From contig NZ_CP043342.1 in the NCBI RefSeq assembly GCF_003594935.2, positions 3,286,001 to 3,350,000 of the forward strand: a stretch of 64,000 nt of DNA. Direction: 5' to 3'. Numbering within the stretch: position 1 is the stretch's first letter; every line of letters begins with the position of its first letter. This document shows positions 35,297 through 44,783 of this stretch, piece after piece. Below the pieces are notes generated by a model, which ran no database searches, was not told the origin of the DNA, and saw nothing but the letters and a program-made list of their open reading frames with translations. Position numbers and translations under genes: made by a program. This DNA comes from Enterobacter huaxiensis (lineage in GTDB: Bacteria > Pseudomonadota > Gammaproteobacteria > Enterobacterales > Enterobacteriaceae).

Positions 35297-36286
35297 TTAC
35301 CCGCCAATGTATGACAGGTTTTGAGTAATTCCGGTGTTGCCCTGATGCAGGAAGTGGGTCTGTTTTTTATGCGTCAGCGCTTCAGAAATACGCGCTTCAA
35401 GCGCGTCCTGCTGAGCGTCCTCCTCCAGCAGATCGCGGAGATCTACGCCGCCGTCCCCAAACAGGCAGAGGTGCAGCTTGCCGACGGAGGAGACCCTCAG
35501 ACGGTTGCAGCTGGCGCAGAAGTCTTTCTCATAGGGCATGATCAGTCCAATTTCCCCTTCGTAATCCGGGTGACAAAAGACCTGTGCCGGGCCGTCGCTG
35601 CGCTGGCGGATCTGGTGGATCCAGCCGCGCTTCAGCAGCGCGTCGCGCAGCACCATGCCGGAGATATGATGGCGGCGGAACAGCTCGCTGCCCTCGCCGG
35701 TTTCCATCAGCTCGATAAAGCGCAGCTGAATGCGGCGCGGTTTGATCCACGCCAGGAAGGTGTCCAGCTGATGATGATTCACATCACGCATCAGAACCGT
35801 GTTGACTTTGACTTTGTCGAAACCGGCCGTGAACGCCGCGTCGATACCGTCCATCACCTGCTGGAATTTATCCTGCCCGGTAATGGCGTGGAACTGACGC
35901 GCATCGAGGCTATCGACGCTGACGTTTATCGCCGTCAGGCCCGCATCGCGCCAGCTCGCCACGTCACGGGCCATGCGGTACCCGTTAGTGGTGACCGCAA
36001 TCTGGCGGATACGCTCATTTTCACGCACGGCGGCAATGATGTCGGGGAAATCACGACGCAGTGAGGGCTCCCCACCGGTCAGGCGGACTTTTTCCGTGCC
36101 GAGCGCTGAGAAGGCGCGCGTCACGCGGCGCACTTCATCGACGGAGAGAAAGCCGTTATTGGTGACCTTACCCGGCTTGTAGCCATCGGGCAGGCAGTAG
36201 GTGCAACGGAAGTTACACACATCGGTAATCGACAGACGTAAGTAGAAAAACTTACGCGCGAAAGCATCAGTAAGTTGTGAAGCCAT
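35297..36286 (-). CDS. moaA: MoaA, GTP 3',8-cyclase (radical SAM)
   Basis: 329 aa, the E. coli length. It performs the first step of molybdenum-cofactor synthesis. The N-terminal radical-SAM cluster is Cys24, Cys28 and Cys31 ([10 protein letters not shown]). The second C-terminal cluster lies in [23 protein letters not shown]. The protein ends in the functionally important GG (NLSYIGG). ATG 36286 ([13 protein letters not shown]) is chosen by homology, although the frame is open 11 codons further upstream, inside the riboswitch. It is first of moaABCDE. Confidence 0.96.
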   Translation of the reverse strand: MASQLTDAFARKFFYLRLSITDVCNFRCTYCLPDGYKPGKVTNNGFLSVDEVRRVTRAFSALGTEKVRLTGGEPSLRRDFPDIIAAVRENERIRQIAVTTNGYRMARDVASWRDAGLTAINVSVDSLDARQFHAITGQDKFQQVMDGIDAAFTAGFDKVKVNTVLMRDVNHHQLDTFLAWIKPRRIQLRFIELMETGEGSELFRRHHISGMVLRDALLKRGWIHQIRQRSDGPAQVFCHPDYEGEIGLIMPYEKDFCASCNRLRVSSVGKLHLCLFGDGGVDLRDLLEEDAQQDALEARISEALTHKKQTHFLHQGNTGITQNLSYIGG

Positions 36287-36298
36287 GTACACCTTTCC

Positions 36299-36395
36299 AG
36301 ATACGGGAGGCACAGTCATTTCTTTCTGTACCCTGGTGGCAAAACCGCCACGGCCAGGGCGCCATATCGTTCGACACAGGCGCCAGGGCTAGAGT
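36299..36395 (-). ncRNA. Moco riboswitch in the moaA leader
   Basis: On the minus strand the leader has the arms CCCTGGCGCC and GGCGCCCTGG around TGTGTCGAACGATAT, and a GTGGC-GGTTTT-GCCAC hairpin, then a GTGCCTCCCG stretch near the moaA ribosome-binding site. This layout matches the moco RNA motif before moaA in E. coli, which represses translation when cofactor is plentiful. The boundaries are approximate. Confidence 0.85.
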
Positions 36396-36469
36396 GTATG
36401 TTTTCAAAAACGAAAACGTGGTTATGGCGATAGTAGCGCGTAACTCAACACTTCGCCATTCTCGCTTTT

Positions 36470-36493
36470 CGCTATATAGTTATATACATAACG
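36470..36493. promoter_or_regulatory. ModE binding site ahead of moaA
   Basis: CGCTATATA-GT-TATATA-CATAACG matches the ModE dyad pattern CG-TATATA...TATA-CG and resembles the site before modA (59073). E. coli moaA is activated by molybdate-loaded ModE. A poor TTGAT-ATAC-GTCAT (36544-36557) could be a weak FNR site. Confidence 0.7.
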
Positions 36494-36634
36494 ACATGAT
36501 CGTGCATTTTCGTTACAGAATACCTAAAAGTCGCACTTTCGCATTGATATACGTCATTTTGCGTAGGGTGAGCCATCGTCTTTTAGGGGTAGTTAGGTTA
36601 CTGTTACGCAGATCGAATGAGATAAGGAATGTGT

Positions 36635-37543
36635 ATGCGCAATCGCACTTTTGCGGATCTTGACCGCGTCGTCGCCCTTGGCGGAGGCCACGGTCTGGGA
36701 CGGGTAATGTCCTCATTATCCTCCCTTGGATCCCGGTTAACAGGGATCGTTACCACAACGGATAACGGAGGCTCAACGGGGCGGATCCGCCGCGCCGAAG
36801 GCGGGATTGCCTGGGGTGATATGCGCAACTGTCTTAATCAGTTAATTACGGAGCCGAGCGTGGCTTCCGCGATGTTTGAGTACCGTTTCGGCGGGAATGG
36901 CGAGCTTTCCGGGCATAACCTCGGAAATCTGATGCTTAAGGCGCTGGATCACCTGAGCGTGCGGCCTCTTGAGGCGATCAATTTAATCCGTAACCTGCTA
37001 AAAGTGGACGCGTTTTTGATTCCGATGTCCGAACATCCGGTGGATTTGATGGCGATAGACGCAGAAGGCCATGAAGTCTATGGTGAGGTAAATATTGACC
37101 AGCTCACCGTCGCGCCGAAAGAGCTCATGACCTACCCCAGCGTAGCCGCCACGCGCGAGGCGGTTGAAGCCATCAGCGAAGCGGATTTGATCCTGATCGG
37201 TCCGGGCAGTTTTTACACCAGCCTGATGCCGATTATTCTTGTGAAAGAGCTGGCGCAGGCGCTGCGCAGGACGCCGGCTCCGATGGTTTACATCGGCAAT
37301 CTGGGGCGCGAGCTGAGCCCGGCGGCGGCAAGCCTGTCGCTGGCGGATAAGCTGAATCTGATGGAGCAGTACGTCGGTAAGAAAATTATCGACGGCGTGG
37401 TCGTCGGGCCGAATGTGGATGTGTCCGGCATCGGCGATCGGGTGGTGGTACAGGAGCCGCTGGAGGCCAGCGATATCAAATATCGCCACGACCGTCACCT
37501 GCTGCGTGAGGCGCTGGAAAAGGCGATTCAGGCGCTGGGTTAG
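36635..37543 (+). CDS. ybhK: YbhK, YvcK/CofD-like protein
   Basis: 302 aa, the E. coli length, of the UPF0052/GluP (YvcK) family, which binds UDP-sugars and has been linked to peptidoglycan and carbon metabolism in other bacteria. The nucleotide-binding N-terminus is [18 protein letters not shown], with [13 protein letters not shown] and GDMRNCL following. [19 protein letters not shown] is in the C-terminal half. ATG 36635 is chosen over ATG 36629 because AAGGA (36624-36628) is then seven bases away. It is divergent from moaA. Confidence 0.93.
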   Translation: MRNRTFADLDRVVALGGGHGLGRVMSSLSSLGSRLTGIVTTTDNGGSTGRIRRAEGGIAWGDMRNCLNQLITEPSVASAMFEYRFGGNGELSGHNLGNLMLKALDHLSVRPLEAINLIRNLLKVDAFLIPMSEHPVDLMAIDAEGHEVYGEVNIDQLTVAPKELMTYPSVAATREAVEAISEADLILIGPGSFYTSLMPIILVKELAQALRRTPAPMVYIGNLGRELSPAAASLSLADKLNLMEQYVGKKIIDGVVVGPNVDVSGIGDRVVVQEPLEASDIKYRHDRHLLREALEKAIQALG

Positions 37544-37552
37544 GGCCGCTTT

Positions 37553-37600
37553 GTGCGGCCTGATGCCCTCACCCCGGCCCTCTCCCACGGGGAGAGGGGG
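37553..37600. repeat. Intergenic palindromic repeat, family A, copy 2
   Basis: GTGCGGCCTGATGCCCTCA, then CCCCGGCCCTCTCCC and GGGGAGAGGGGG. The single hairpin starts nine bases after the ybhK stop and lies between convergent ybhK and uvrB. Confidence 0.85.
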
Positions 37601-37615
37601 AAAACATGACCTTAC

Positions 37616-39631
37616 TCACGATGCCGCGATGAAAAGATCCCGCAGCTGATGCAGCTGGTCGCGGATCTGCGCCGCCTCTTCGAACTCCAGGTTCTGCGCA
37701 TGCTGCATCATCTGCCCTTCCAGCTCGTGGATTTTCTGCTGCAGCGCTTTTGGCGTCAGCACAACGGTATCCTCTTCCACCACTGAACGCGCTTTGCCAC
37801 GGCCCTTCGCTTTGGTCTTGGCAATGTTCTGACCCAGCGCCAGAATATCCACCACCTTCTTGTTCAGACCCTGCGGCGTAATACCGTGCTCTTCGTTGTA
37901 GCGATGCTGTTTCTCGCGACGACGTTCCGTTTCGCCAATCGCTTTCGCCATCGACGGGGTGATCTTGTCGCCATACAGAATCGCTTTCCCGTTGACGTTA
38001 CGCGCGGCGCGGCCAATGGTCTGAATTAACGAACGCTCTGAGCGCAGGAAGCCCTCTTTGTCAGCGTCCAGGATGGCCACCAGAGAGACTTCAGGCATAT
38101 CCAGACCTTCTCGCAGAAGGTTGATCCCCACCAGCACGTCGAACTCGCCAAGACGCAGGTCGCGGATAATCTCCATACGCTCAACGGTATCGATATCCGA
38201 GTGCAGATAACGCACCTTCTCACCGTGCTCTTCCAGATACTCCGTCAGGTCTTCCGCCATGCGTTTGGTTAGCGTGGTGACCAGCACGCGCTCGTTGATG
38301 GCCGCGCGGGTACGGATTTCAGAGAGCAGATCGTCCACCTGCGTGGCCACCGGGCGGACCTCAATAATCGGATCCAGCAGCCCGGTCGGACGCACCACCT
38401 GATCAACCACGTCCTCACCGGATTTCTCCAGCTCGTAGTTGCCCGGCGTTGCCGATACGTAGATGGTCTGCGGCGCGAGCGCCTCAAACTCTTCAAACTT
38501 CATTGGACGGTTATCCAGCGCAGACGGCAGACGGAAACCGTACTCCACCAGCGTCTCTTTACGCGCGCGGTCGCCGCGGTACATCCCGCCAATTTGCGGG
38601 ATGGTGACGTGGGATTCGTCAATCACCAGCAGCCCATCCGCCGGCAGGTAGTCAAACAGGGTTGGCGGTGCTTCACCCGGCCCGCGCCCGGAGAGATAGC
38701 GCGAGTAGTTTTCAATGCCGGAGCAGTAGCCCAACTCGTTCATCATCTCGAGATCGAACTGGGTACGCTGGCTTAAGCGCTGCTCTTCAAGCAGCTTGTT
38801 GTTCGCCAGGAGCACTTTACGACGATCGGCCAGCTCGACTTTGATATCTTCCATCGCCTGCACGATACGCTCGCGTGGCGTCACGTAGTGCGTTTTAGGG
38901 TAGACGGTGAAGCGCTGGATCACCGACTCAACGTGTCCGGTCAGCGGGTCGAACAGCGACAGCCGTTCAACCTCTTCGTCAAACAGCTCAACGCGCAGCG
39001 CCATATCGTCAGATTCTGCCGGGAAGATGTCGATCACCTCACCGCGCACGCGGAAGGTTCCGCGCTGGAACGCCTGATCGTTACGGGCATACTGCAGCTC
39101 CGCCAGACGACGGACGATGGCGCGCTGGTCGATGATCATCCCCTGCGTCAGGTGCAGCATCATCTTGAGATAGAGATCCGGATCGCCCAGACCGTAGATG
39201 GCAGAGACCGATGCCACCACGACAACATCGCGACGCTCCAGAAGCGCCTTGGTCGCCGACAGACGCATCTGCTCGATATGTTCGTTCACCGAGGCATCCT
39301 TCTCGATGAAGGTGTCTGAACTTGGGACATAGGCCTCAGGCTGGTAGTAATCGTAGTAGGAGACGAAATACTCCACCGCGTTATCCGGGAAGAACTCTTT
39401 CATCTCACCGTAAAGCTGCGCCGCCAGGGTTTTGTTCGGCGCAAGCACCATCGTGGGGCGTTGTAAATCCGCAATGACGTTGGCGACGGTAAAGGTTTTA
39501 CCCGAGCCGGTCACACCCAGCAGCGTCTGGTGCGCCAGCCCATCTTCCAGCCCCTCTTCCAGGCGACGGATGGCCTCGGGCTGATCCCCCGAAGGACGAA
39601 ACGCAGAATTCAGTTTGAACGGTTTACTCAT
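37616..39631 (-). CDS. uvrB: UvrB, excinuclease ABC subunit B
   Basis: 671 aa damage-verification subunit of nucleotide excision repair. Walker A is [12 protein letters not shown], and the beta-hairpin region [22 protein letters not shown] lies near residue 95. Motif II is [15 protein letters not shown] is motif III, and motif VI is [12 protein letters not shown]. The C-terminal UVR domain ([28 protein letters not shown]) binds UvrC. Length is near the E. coli 673. A LexA-type box lies about 75 bp upstream of the start. Confidence 0.97.
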   Translation of the reverse strand: MSKPFKLNSAFRPSGDQPEAIRRLEEGLEDGLAHQTLLGVTGSGKTFTVANVIADLQRPTMVLAPNKTLAAQLYGEMKEFFPDNAVEYFVSYYDYYQPEAYVPSSDTFIEKDASVNEHIEQMRLSATKALLERRDVVVVASVSAIYGLGDPDLYLKMMLHLTQGMIIDQRAIVRRLAELQYARNDQAFQRGTFRVRGEVIDIFPAESDDMALRVELFDEEVERLSLFDPLTGHVESVIQRFTVYPKTHYVTPRERIVQAMEDIKVELADRRKVLLANNKLLEEQRLSQRTQFDLEMMNELGYCSGIENYSRYLSGRGPGEAPPTLFDYLPADGLLVIDESHVTIPQIGGMYRGDRARKETLVEYGFRLPSALDNRPMKFEEFEALAPQTIYVSATPGNYELEKSGEDVVDQVVRPTGLLDPIIEVRPVATQVDDLLSEIRTRAAINERVLVTTLTKRMAEDLTEYLEEHGEKVRYLHSDIDTVERMEIIRDLRLGEFDVLVGINLLREGLDMPEVSLVAILDADKEGFLRSERSLIQTIGRAARNVNGKAILYGDKITPSMAKAIGETERRREKQHRYNEEHGITPQGLNKKVVDILALGQNIAKTKAKGRGKARSVVEEDTVVLTPKALQQKIHELEGQMMQHAQNLEFEEAAQIRDQLHQLRDLFIAAS

Positions 39632-39706
39632 GGGCGACGACCTGATGACGTAATAAGCGGCAGGTGAGTAATTTTACTCGTTGTGGCCAGGAATGCCAGT
39701 AAAAAA

Positions 39707-39726
39707 CACTGGATGAAAAACCAGTG
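39707..39726. promoter_or_regulatory. LexA (SOS) box of uvrB
   Basis: CACTGGATGAAAAACCAGTG has CTG-N10-CAG (39709-39724) with symmetrical flanks, as LexA boxes do. It lies 76 bp before the uvrB ATG, as in E. coli uvrB. Confidence 0.8.
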
Positions 39727-39819
39727 GCGTGTAAGGATATTTAGCGTAGCGCATCGTTTGGGCGCGCGTTTTTGATGGAAATTTAAACAGCGACAAGATA
39801 AAACACCAACGAACCGGGG

Positions 39820-39828
39820 TTATCCCCA
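39820..39828 (+). promoter_or_regulatory. DnaA-box-like TTATCCCCA
   Basis: One mismatch to TTATCCACA. It is also part of the palindrome GGGG-TTA-TCCCC. Confidence 0.4.
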
Positions 39829-40028
39829 GAACATTTCCTTTTTTAACATTTGTCAAGCGAGGTAATGATAGTTTTATGGCAACGGGTGACACTTTCATTA
39901 CGGCAATTGCTTTTATCTAACCTGCTAAATAGTAAATGATATTTTCTAAAGCCGCGTTTCGCACCAATTTGCGCGTAACCCGCGTATTCTCTCGCTTACC
40001 GTGTGTTTTCTAACTCTAATGCACATGG

Positions 40029-40051
40029 TTATCCACAGGAATAGTGGATAA
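40029..40051. promoter_or_regulatory. Inverted pair of DnaA boxes
   Basis: A perfect DnaA box TTATCCACA (40029-40037) faces AGTGGATAA (40043-40051), one mismatch on the other strand. The arms TTATCCAC/GTGGATAA could alternatively be a hairpin. A DnaA site upstream of uvrB is reported in E. coli. Confidence 0.5.
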
Positions 40052-40384
40052 CTGCTTCCAGCCCGTACGGACCGCCACTCGGCAAATTCCCGGTTTTTCC
40101 CACGAAGCGGCGACAAAAAATTTTTATATCTCTTTTTTGATGATAAACAGTTGCGTCATACATAACCAATCGATGAGATCTTACTCACATTTCAGCCATT
40201 CTGCTGCCCTGCACCATAACCCACCCGACCCGGCACTACCGCTGTGCAACAGTGTAATCTTCTGCCTGCCTCCCTGAGGCGCATTCTTAAAAAAGTCTCT
40301 TTTTTAATCAGATTATCGGTTCTGGCAGGCGTTTTGCACATGATTATGCGGGCCTTCCCCCTACGCATTTTTAAGGAGAGAAAG

Positions 40385-41107
40385 ATGTTGAGTCTGCGCG
40401 CGGTCAATCAGTTTTACGGAAGCCAACATACGCTATGGAATGTCGATTTGGATTTACCCCCGGGCTTATGCACGGGCGTGGTGGGCCTGCCGGGAATGGG
40501 TAAAACCACTCTGATCAATTGCATCACCGGCAATATTCCCGTGGAGAGCGGCACCATCATCTGGCATGAAGCTGGCGCCCCGCCAAGAGATTTACTCAGC
40601 CAGGCGCCGGCGCAGCACGCAGAGCCGGGAATCGGCTATGTTTCACAGGACAGGCGGATATTTTCTCAACTGACCATTGAAGAGAATCTGCACGTCGCCA
40701 TGCGGGCGACGGGCCAGACCGCCTCAGCGGCGAAAAGCGACATTTTCGAACTCTTTCCGCAGCTCTATCCGCTGCGACAAAGCCGTGCAAACGGGCTATC
40801 GCCTGACGATCGGTACCAGCTCGCCCTCGCCAACGCGCTGGTGAGCCGTCCCCGCGTGCTGATCCTTGATGAGCCAATGCTGGGTGCCGGGCACAGCTTT
40901 GCCCAGAGGCTGGGGCAGCTGCTGGCGCGCCTGAGTAGGGAACTGGGAATGACGGTACTGTTAGCCGAGCAGCAGCTGTCGTTTGTCCGCCGCGTTGCGG
41001 ACCGTTTCTGCATGCTCTACCGCGGGCGTAACGTGGCGCAGGGCCACGTTAACGAACTGGATGACGAGCTTATCGCCCACTGGATGTCGCTGGACGCAAG
41101 GCGCTGA
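40385..41107 (+). CDS. Orphan LivF/UrtE-like ABC ATPase
   Basis: 240 aa nucleotide-binding protein resembling the branched-chain amino-acid/urea (LivF/UrtE) ATPases. Walker A is GLPGMGKTT; the Q-loop region is IGYVSQDRRIFSQLTIEENL. Walker B is VLILDEPML. The switch position has Gln (LLAEQQL), as in LivF. The signature is degenerate: LSPDDRYQLALANAL instead of LSGGQQQ. No permease or binding-protein gene is nearby. Its neighbours are uvrB and bioD. ATG 40385 follows AAGGAGAG, and earlier in-frame starts were rejected. Its 3' end overlaps the bioD 3' end by 38 bases. E. coli lacks it at this place. The substrate is unknown. Confidence 0.8.
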   Translation: MLSLRAVNQFYGSQHTLWNVDLDLPPGLCTGVVGLPGMGKTTLINCITGNIPVESGTIIWHEAGAPPRDLLSQAPAQHAEPGIGYVSQDRRIFSQLTIEENLHVAMRATGQTASAAKSDIFELFPQLYPLRQSRANGLSPDDRYQLALANALVSRPRVLILDEPMLGAGHSFAQRLGQLLARLSRELGMTVLLAEQQLSFVRRVADRFCMLYRGRNVAQGHVNELDDELIAHWMSLDARR

Positions 41108-41771
41108 TGTCGAGATAGCGCCCGGTTTCGGCATTTTCCGCGCCTTCTGCAAGCCACGGGATCTCACCAAGAAACGGAGCGGGCAGCACCCGCCTGAGCG
41201 TCACCAGATACTCCTGATGGCGTTTACCCGGCGCAACCACGTCGTTGGCTATCCAGCCCGCCAGCGGCAATCCTGCCTGCTGTACGGCCTGCGCGGTCAG
41301 CATAGCGTGGTTGATACAGCCCAGCTTCACGCCGACCACCAGAATGACGGGAAGCCGCTCGGCCTGCGCCCAGTCAGCAAAGGTCTGTTCTTCGGACAGG
41401 GGCGTAAACCAGCCGCCGGCCCCCTCCACCAGCACCCAGTCCGCCCGGCTTTCCAGAGCGCGTAGTCCGGCAGACATAACGGCAAAATCAATCGGGCGCC
41501 CTTCGTCGGCGCTGATGATATGGGGCGATGTCGGCTCTGCAAAGGTGTACGGATTTACCGCCGCGTAGGCAAGCTCAAGCGTGCTGTTGCGCTGCAGCGC
41601 TAATGCGTCGGTATTGCGTAATCCTTCCGGCGTCATCTCGCTGCCAGAGGCGACGGGCTTATACCCGGCGGTGGTTTTTCCCTGTAAACGGGCAGCCTGC
41701 AGCAGGGCAGCGCTGGCAACCGTTTTGCCCACTTCGGTATCCGTTCCGGTGACAAAATAGCGTTCAGTCAC
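41070..41771 (-). CDS. bioD: BioD, dethiobiotin synthetase
   Basis: ATP-dependent ring closure of diaminopelargonate with CO2. About 233 aa from GTG 41771 ([17 protein letters not shown]). The P-loop [10 protein letters not shown] is at the N-terminus, [11 protein letters not shown] is the second conserved motif, and [19 protein letters not shown] follows. An ATG at 41786 would add five residues. I prefer the GTG because E. coli BioD begins MSKRYFVTG and the GTG is coupled to the overlapping bioC stop. Its 3' end overlaps the ABC ATPase gene tail to tail. It is last in bioBFCD. Confidence 0.93.
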   Translation of the reverse strand: MTERYFVTGTDTEVGKTVASAALLQAARLQGKTTAGYKPVASGSEMTPEGLRNTDALALQRNSTLELAYAAVNPYTFAEPTSPHIISADEGRPIDFAVMSAGLRALESRADWVLVEGAGGWFTPLSEEQTFADWAQAERLPVILVVGVKLGCINHAMLTAQAVQQAGLPLAGWIANDVVAPGKRHQEYLVTLRRVLPAPFLGEIPWLAEGAENAETGRYLDISALRPATSSGR

Positions 41772-42519
41772 GTTCGATAATCCCATGAAAAAGTTGATAA
41801 GAAAGCGGGAAGCTGCCCTGCACCTGTGGCCAGGCCAGCTCCAGACGCCGTAACTGCCCGCGGGTCAGCGGCTTGCTCTCCCGTCCGGCATGCAGATGCG
41901 TGGCGCCGATCCCCTTCAGGGAGCGCATGGCGCTTAAGGCATCGCTGAACGTGAGGGTGACCGTCTGTACCTCGCTGCGGTAGCGCCAGCCGCCGAGCGC
42001 CTGCGCGACCGCCTCCTGCGATAAGAATCGGTTGGCGTGCGGCTGCCGATCTACCGCCTTCCACGCCTGATTCAGCTCCGGCAGCGAGCTTTCCAGCAGG
42101 GTGGTAAACGCCACCTTCCCGCCCGGCCGCGCCGTGCGGTAAAGCTCACCTAACGCCTGCGGCAGGCTGCCGCACCACTGCACGGCCAGATGGCTCCAGA
42201 CGAGGTCAAACTGCGCGTCCGGCAGCGGGATCGCTTCGATATCGGCCACCAGATACCGGTCAGCCGACCGGTTCTGCCGCGCTTCATCAAGCATCTGAGC
42301 AGACAAATCGATGGCCGTGACGTGGCTTCCCGCGTCGCGCCAGTAGCGGCTGTTGCTCCCGGGTCCGCAACCGGCGTCCAGCACCCGTGGGAAGGTATTC
42401 TCGCCGAGCGAACGAAGTAATCCCTGCGCGCTCAGGCGCTGGAGCTCATCGTGCTGCGAATAGCTTTGCGCTGCCCGGCCGAACGCCGCGGCAATAGCCT
42501 GTTTATTGACTGGCGACAC
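41764..42519 (-). CDS. bioC: BioC, malonyl-ACP O-methyltransferase
   Basis: 251 aa from GTG 42519 ([17 protein letters not shown]), the same length as E. coli BioC. It methylates malonyl-ACP so the fatty-acid enzymes can build the pimeloyl moiety. The SAM-binding motif is [17 protein letters not shown]. Downstream are [16 protein letters not shown] and [15 protein letters not shown]. The start lies inside the end of bioF, overlapping by 17 bases. An ATG 24 bases upstream is less consistent with homologues. Confidence 0.93.
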   Translation of the reverse strand: MSPVNKQAIAAAFGRAAQSYSQHDELQRLSAQGLLRSLGENTFPRVLDAGCGPGSNSRYWRDAGSHVTAIDLSAQMLDEARQNRSADRYLVADIEAIPLPDAQFDLVWSHLAVQWCGSLPQALGELYRTARPGGKVAFTTLLESSLPELNQAWKAVDRQPHANRFLSQEAVAQALGGWRYRSEVQTVTLTFSDALSAMRSLKGIGATHLHAGRESKPLTRGQLRRLELAWPQVQGSFPLSYQLFHGIIERD

Positions 42520-43660
42520 GTAACGCCTCCAGAAGTGCATCAACGTCCTGCGCGCGATGCGCCGCCGTGAGCGTCAGGCGCAGGCGCGCGGTGCCCGACG
42601 GGACGGTTGGCGGACGAATGGCGGTGACCCACATCCCGCGCTCGCGCAGCCGGTACGCCAGCGCTAGTGCACGGCTGTTATCACCGACAATCACCGGCTG
42701 GATGGCGCTCTGCGAATCGGGGCTGTGGAAGGGTAATGACCGCAGCCCCCGGCGGAATTGGCGGATGTGATCCGCCAGCCGCTGGCGGCGTTCGTCGCCT
42801 TCCGCGCTACGAACGATCGCCATCGACGCGCTCAGCGCCACGGCCTGCGCGGGGGGCATGCTGGTGCTATAAATCAGATGACGCGCGAACTGCAGCAGGT
42901 AGTCCGCGACGGACTCGCTGCATAACACCGCCGCACCGCTCACGCCAAAGCCCTTGCCGAAGGTGACAATCAGCAGCTCCGGCTTCACGTTTTGCTGATG
43001 CGCGCTGCCGCGACCTTCGTCGCCCATTACGCCAATGCCGTGGGCGTCGTCGACCAGCAGCCAGGCGTTTTGCCGTTTTGCGGCTTCGTGCAGCGCGGCA
43101 AGCGGCGCGCTGTCGCCGTCCATGCTGAACACCCCTTCTGTTATCGCCAGCTGTTGTCCGTCGCAGGGTTTATCGAGCAGCGCAGCAAGCTGCCCCGCAT
43201 CGTTATGGGCAAACCGCCGCAGCTGTGCCGGGCTGAGGCTTGCCGCTTCCAGCAGCGAGGCGTGGCTAAGCCGATCGGCGACGATGCGGTCATTTTTGTT
43301 CATCAGCGCGGCAATCACCGCCTGATTGGCGGCAAAGCCGGAGATAAACAGCAGCGCGCGCGGGTAGCCCAGCCAGTCGGCCAGCGCTTCTTCCAGCGCC
43401 TGATGCGCCGTAGTGTAGCCGCTGACGTGGCCCGAACCGCCGCTGCCTACGCCAAACCGCTCCGCGCCCTGCTGCCATGCGCGAACGACCTGCGGATGCT
43501 GGCTCAGGCCGAGGTAATCGTTGCTGGAAAAATTACAGAAGCGCTGGCCCTCGCGAGTGAGAAAACGGCCTGCGCCGTTCTCCACGACGCGGCGAACGCG
43601 CAAAGCGTCCGCCGCCCGACGTTCTTCCAGCGCGGTATTGATACGCGCCTGCCAGGTCAT
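42503..43660 (-). CDS. bioF: BioF, 8-amino-7-oxononanoate synthase
   Basis: 385 aa PLP-dependent enzyme that condenses pimeloyl thioester with alanine. Alpha-oxoamine synthase landmarks: [41 protein letters not shown], and the PLP-lysine motif [12 protein letters not shown]. The length nearly equals E. coli BioF (384). The four-base overlap with bioB (ATGA) and the 17-base overlap with bioC show it is translated in a coupled operon. Confidence 0.96.
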   Translation of the reverse strand: MTWQARINTALEERRAADALRVRRVVENGAGRFLTREGQRFCNFSSNDYLGLSQHPQVVRAWQQGAERFGVGSGGSGHVSGYTTAHQALEEALADWLGYPRALLFISGFAANQAVIAALMNKNDRIVADRLSHASLLEAASLSPAQLRRFAHNDAGQLAALLDKPCDGQQLAITEGVFSMDGDSAPLAALHEAAKRQNAWLLVDDAHGIGVMGDEGRGSAHQQNVKPELLIVTFGKGFGVSGAAVLCSESVADYLLQFARHLIYSTSMPPAQAVALSASMAIVRSAEGDERRQRLADHIRQFRRGLRSLPFHSPDSQSAIQPVIVGDNSRALALAYRLRERGMWVTAIRPPTVPSGTARLRLTLTAAHRAQDVDALLEALRVASQ

Positions 43661-44697
43661 ACGGCGGCCGCGTTGTAGAACTGTTCGGTATCGGCGTTAA
43701 AAATCTGCTGCTCCAGCTTTTGCTGCTGCTCGTTGTCGCCCGTCAGCACCTCGGTCTGGTGCGGGTTCAGCCCCAGCTTGCGGAACAGCTGTACGTCTTT
43801 GTCCTCTTCCGGGTTCGGCGTGGTCAGCAGCTTGCAGCCGTAGAAGATTGAGTTGGCGCCGGCCATAAAGCACATCGCCTGCGTCTGCTCGCTCATCTGC
43901 TCGCGGCCGGCAGACAGGCGCACGAAGGAGGTCGGCATCATGATGCGCGCCACCGCGATGGTGCGGATAAAATCAAACGCATCCACGTCCTCGTTGTCCG
44001 CCATCGGCGTGCCCTTGACCTTGACCAGCATGTTGATCGGCACGCTTTCCGGCGGCGTGGGCAGGTTCGCCAGCTGTAACAGCAGACCCGCACGATCCTT
44101 CACGGTTTCGCCCAAGCCCACGATGCCGCCGGAACAGACCTTGATCCCCGCATCGCGCACTTTATCCAGCGTGTCCAGCCGCTCCTGGTAGGTGCGCGTG
44201 GTGATAACGTTGCCGTAGAACTCCGGGGACGTGTCGAGGTTGTGGTTGTAGTAATCCAGCCCTGCCGCCGACAGGCGCTGCGCCTGATCGTCGTTCAGCG
44301 TGCCCAGGGTCATGCAGGCCTCAAGCCCCATCTCCTTCACGCCTTTGACCATCTGCTCCAGATAGGGCATGTCGCGGTCGTGCGGATTTTTCCACGCGGC
44401 GCCCATGCAGAAGCGGGTCGAACCTGCGTTCTTCGCCTTGCGCGCCGAGTCGAGAACCTGCTCCACTTCCATCAGGCGTTCAGACTCCAGCCCGGTTTTA
44501 TAGCGCGCGCTCTGCGGGCAGTATTTACAGTCTTCCGGGCAGGCGCCGGTCTTGATCGACAGCAGCGTGCTGACCTGAACGTGGCGCGGGTCGAAATGCT
44601 GACGGTGTACCTGCTGAGCTTCAAACATCAGCTCCAGGAAAGGTTTATTGAATAATTCAGTGACTTGCGACATCGTCCAGCGTGCGTGGTGAGCCAT
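43657..44697 (-). CDS. bioB: BioB, biotin synthase (radical SAM)
   Basis: 346 aa enzyme that inserts sulfur into dethiobiotin. The radical-SAM cysteines are C53, C57 and C60 ([10 protein letters not shown]), and the auxiliary cluster region contains [17 protein letters not shown] and [21 protein letters not shown] is typical of BioB. The start ATG 44697 follows GGAGAAGC. It is first of bioBFCD and faces bioA across the BirA operator. Confidence 0.97.
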   Translation of the reverse strand: MAHHARWTMSQVTELFNKPFLELMFEAQQVHRQHFDPRHVQVSTLLSIKTGACPEDCKYCPQSARYKTGLESERLMEVEQVLDSARKAKNAGSTRFCMGAAWKNPHDRDMPYLEQMVKGVKEMGLEACMTLGTLNDDQAQRLSAAGLDYYNHNLDTSPEFYGNVITTRTYQERLDTLDKVRDAGIKVCSGGIVGLGETVKDRAGLLLQLANLPTPPESVPINMLVKVKGTPMADNEDVDAFDFIRTIAVARIMMPTSFVRLSAGREQMSEQTQAMCFMAGANSIFYGCKLLTTPNPEEDKDVQLFRKLGLNPHQTEVLTGDNEQQQKLEQQIFNADTEQFYNAAAV

Positions 44698-44742
44698 TGG
44701 GCTTCTCCAAAGGGTTTTGTTAATTGTCGGTTCGGTTTATAC

Positions 44743-44776
44743 TCGTAAACCTAAAACTTTTCAAAATGGTTTACAA
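44743..44776. promoter_or_regulatory. BirA operator (bioO)
   Basis: GTAAACC (44745-44751) and GGTTTAC (44768-44774) are separated by 16 bases, matching TTGTAAACC-N15/16-GGTTTACAA. It lies between divergent bioB and bioA. BirA-biotinyl-AMP represses both. Confidence 0.92.
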
Positions 44777-44783
44777 GTCGATT

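Larger units (their letters stand above)
39632..40384. other. Long uvrB/ABC-ATPase divergent intergenic region
   Basis: 753 bp, the longest gene-free stretch of the window and clearly richer in A/T than its flanks. It contains the SOS box (39707-39726), TTATCCCCA (39820), the TTATCCACA inverted pair (40029-40051), and CAACAGTG plus a C-rich stretch at 40205-40260. No convincing ORF is present. Confidence 0.7.

Noticed and set aside
39696..39712. CCAGT...ACTGG inverted repeat as a second LexA box by uvrB
   Set aside because: The orientation is CAG..CTG rather than CTG..CAG, so it does not fit LexA. Only 39707-39726 does.
41771..41786. ATG 41786 as the bioD start
   Set aside because: It adds five residues (GLSNV region) inside the bioC end. 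GTG 41771 (MTERYF) agrees better with E. coli BioD, though the ATG cannot be fully excluded.
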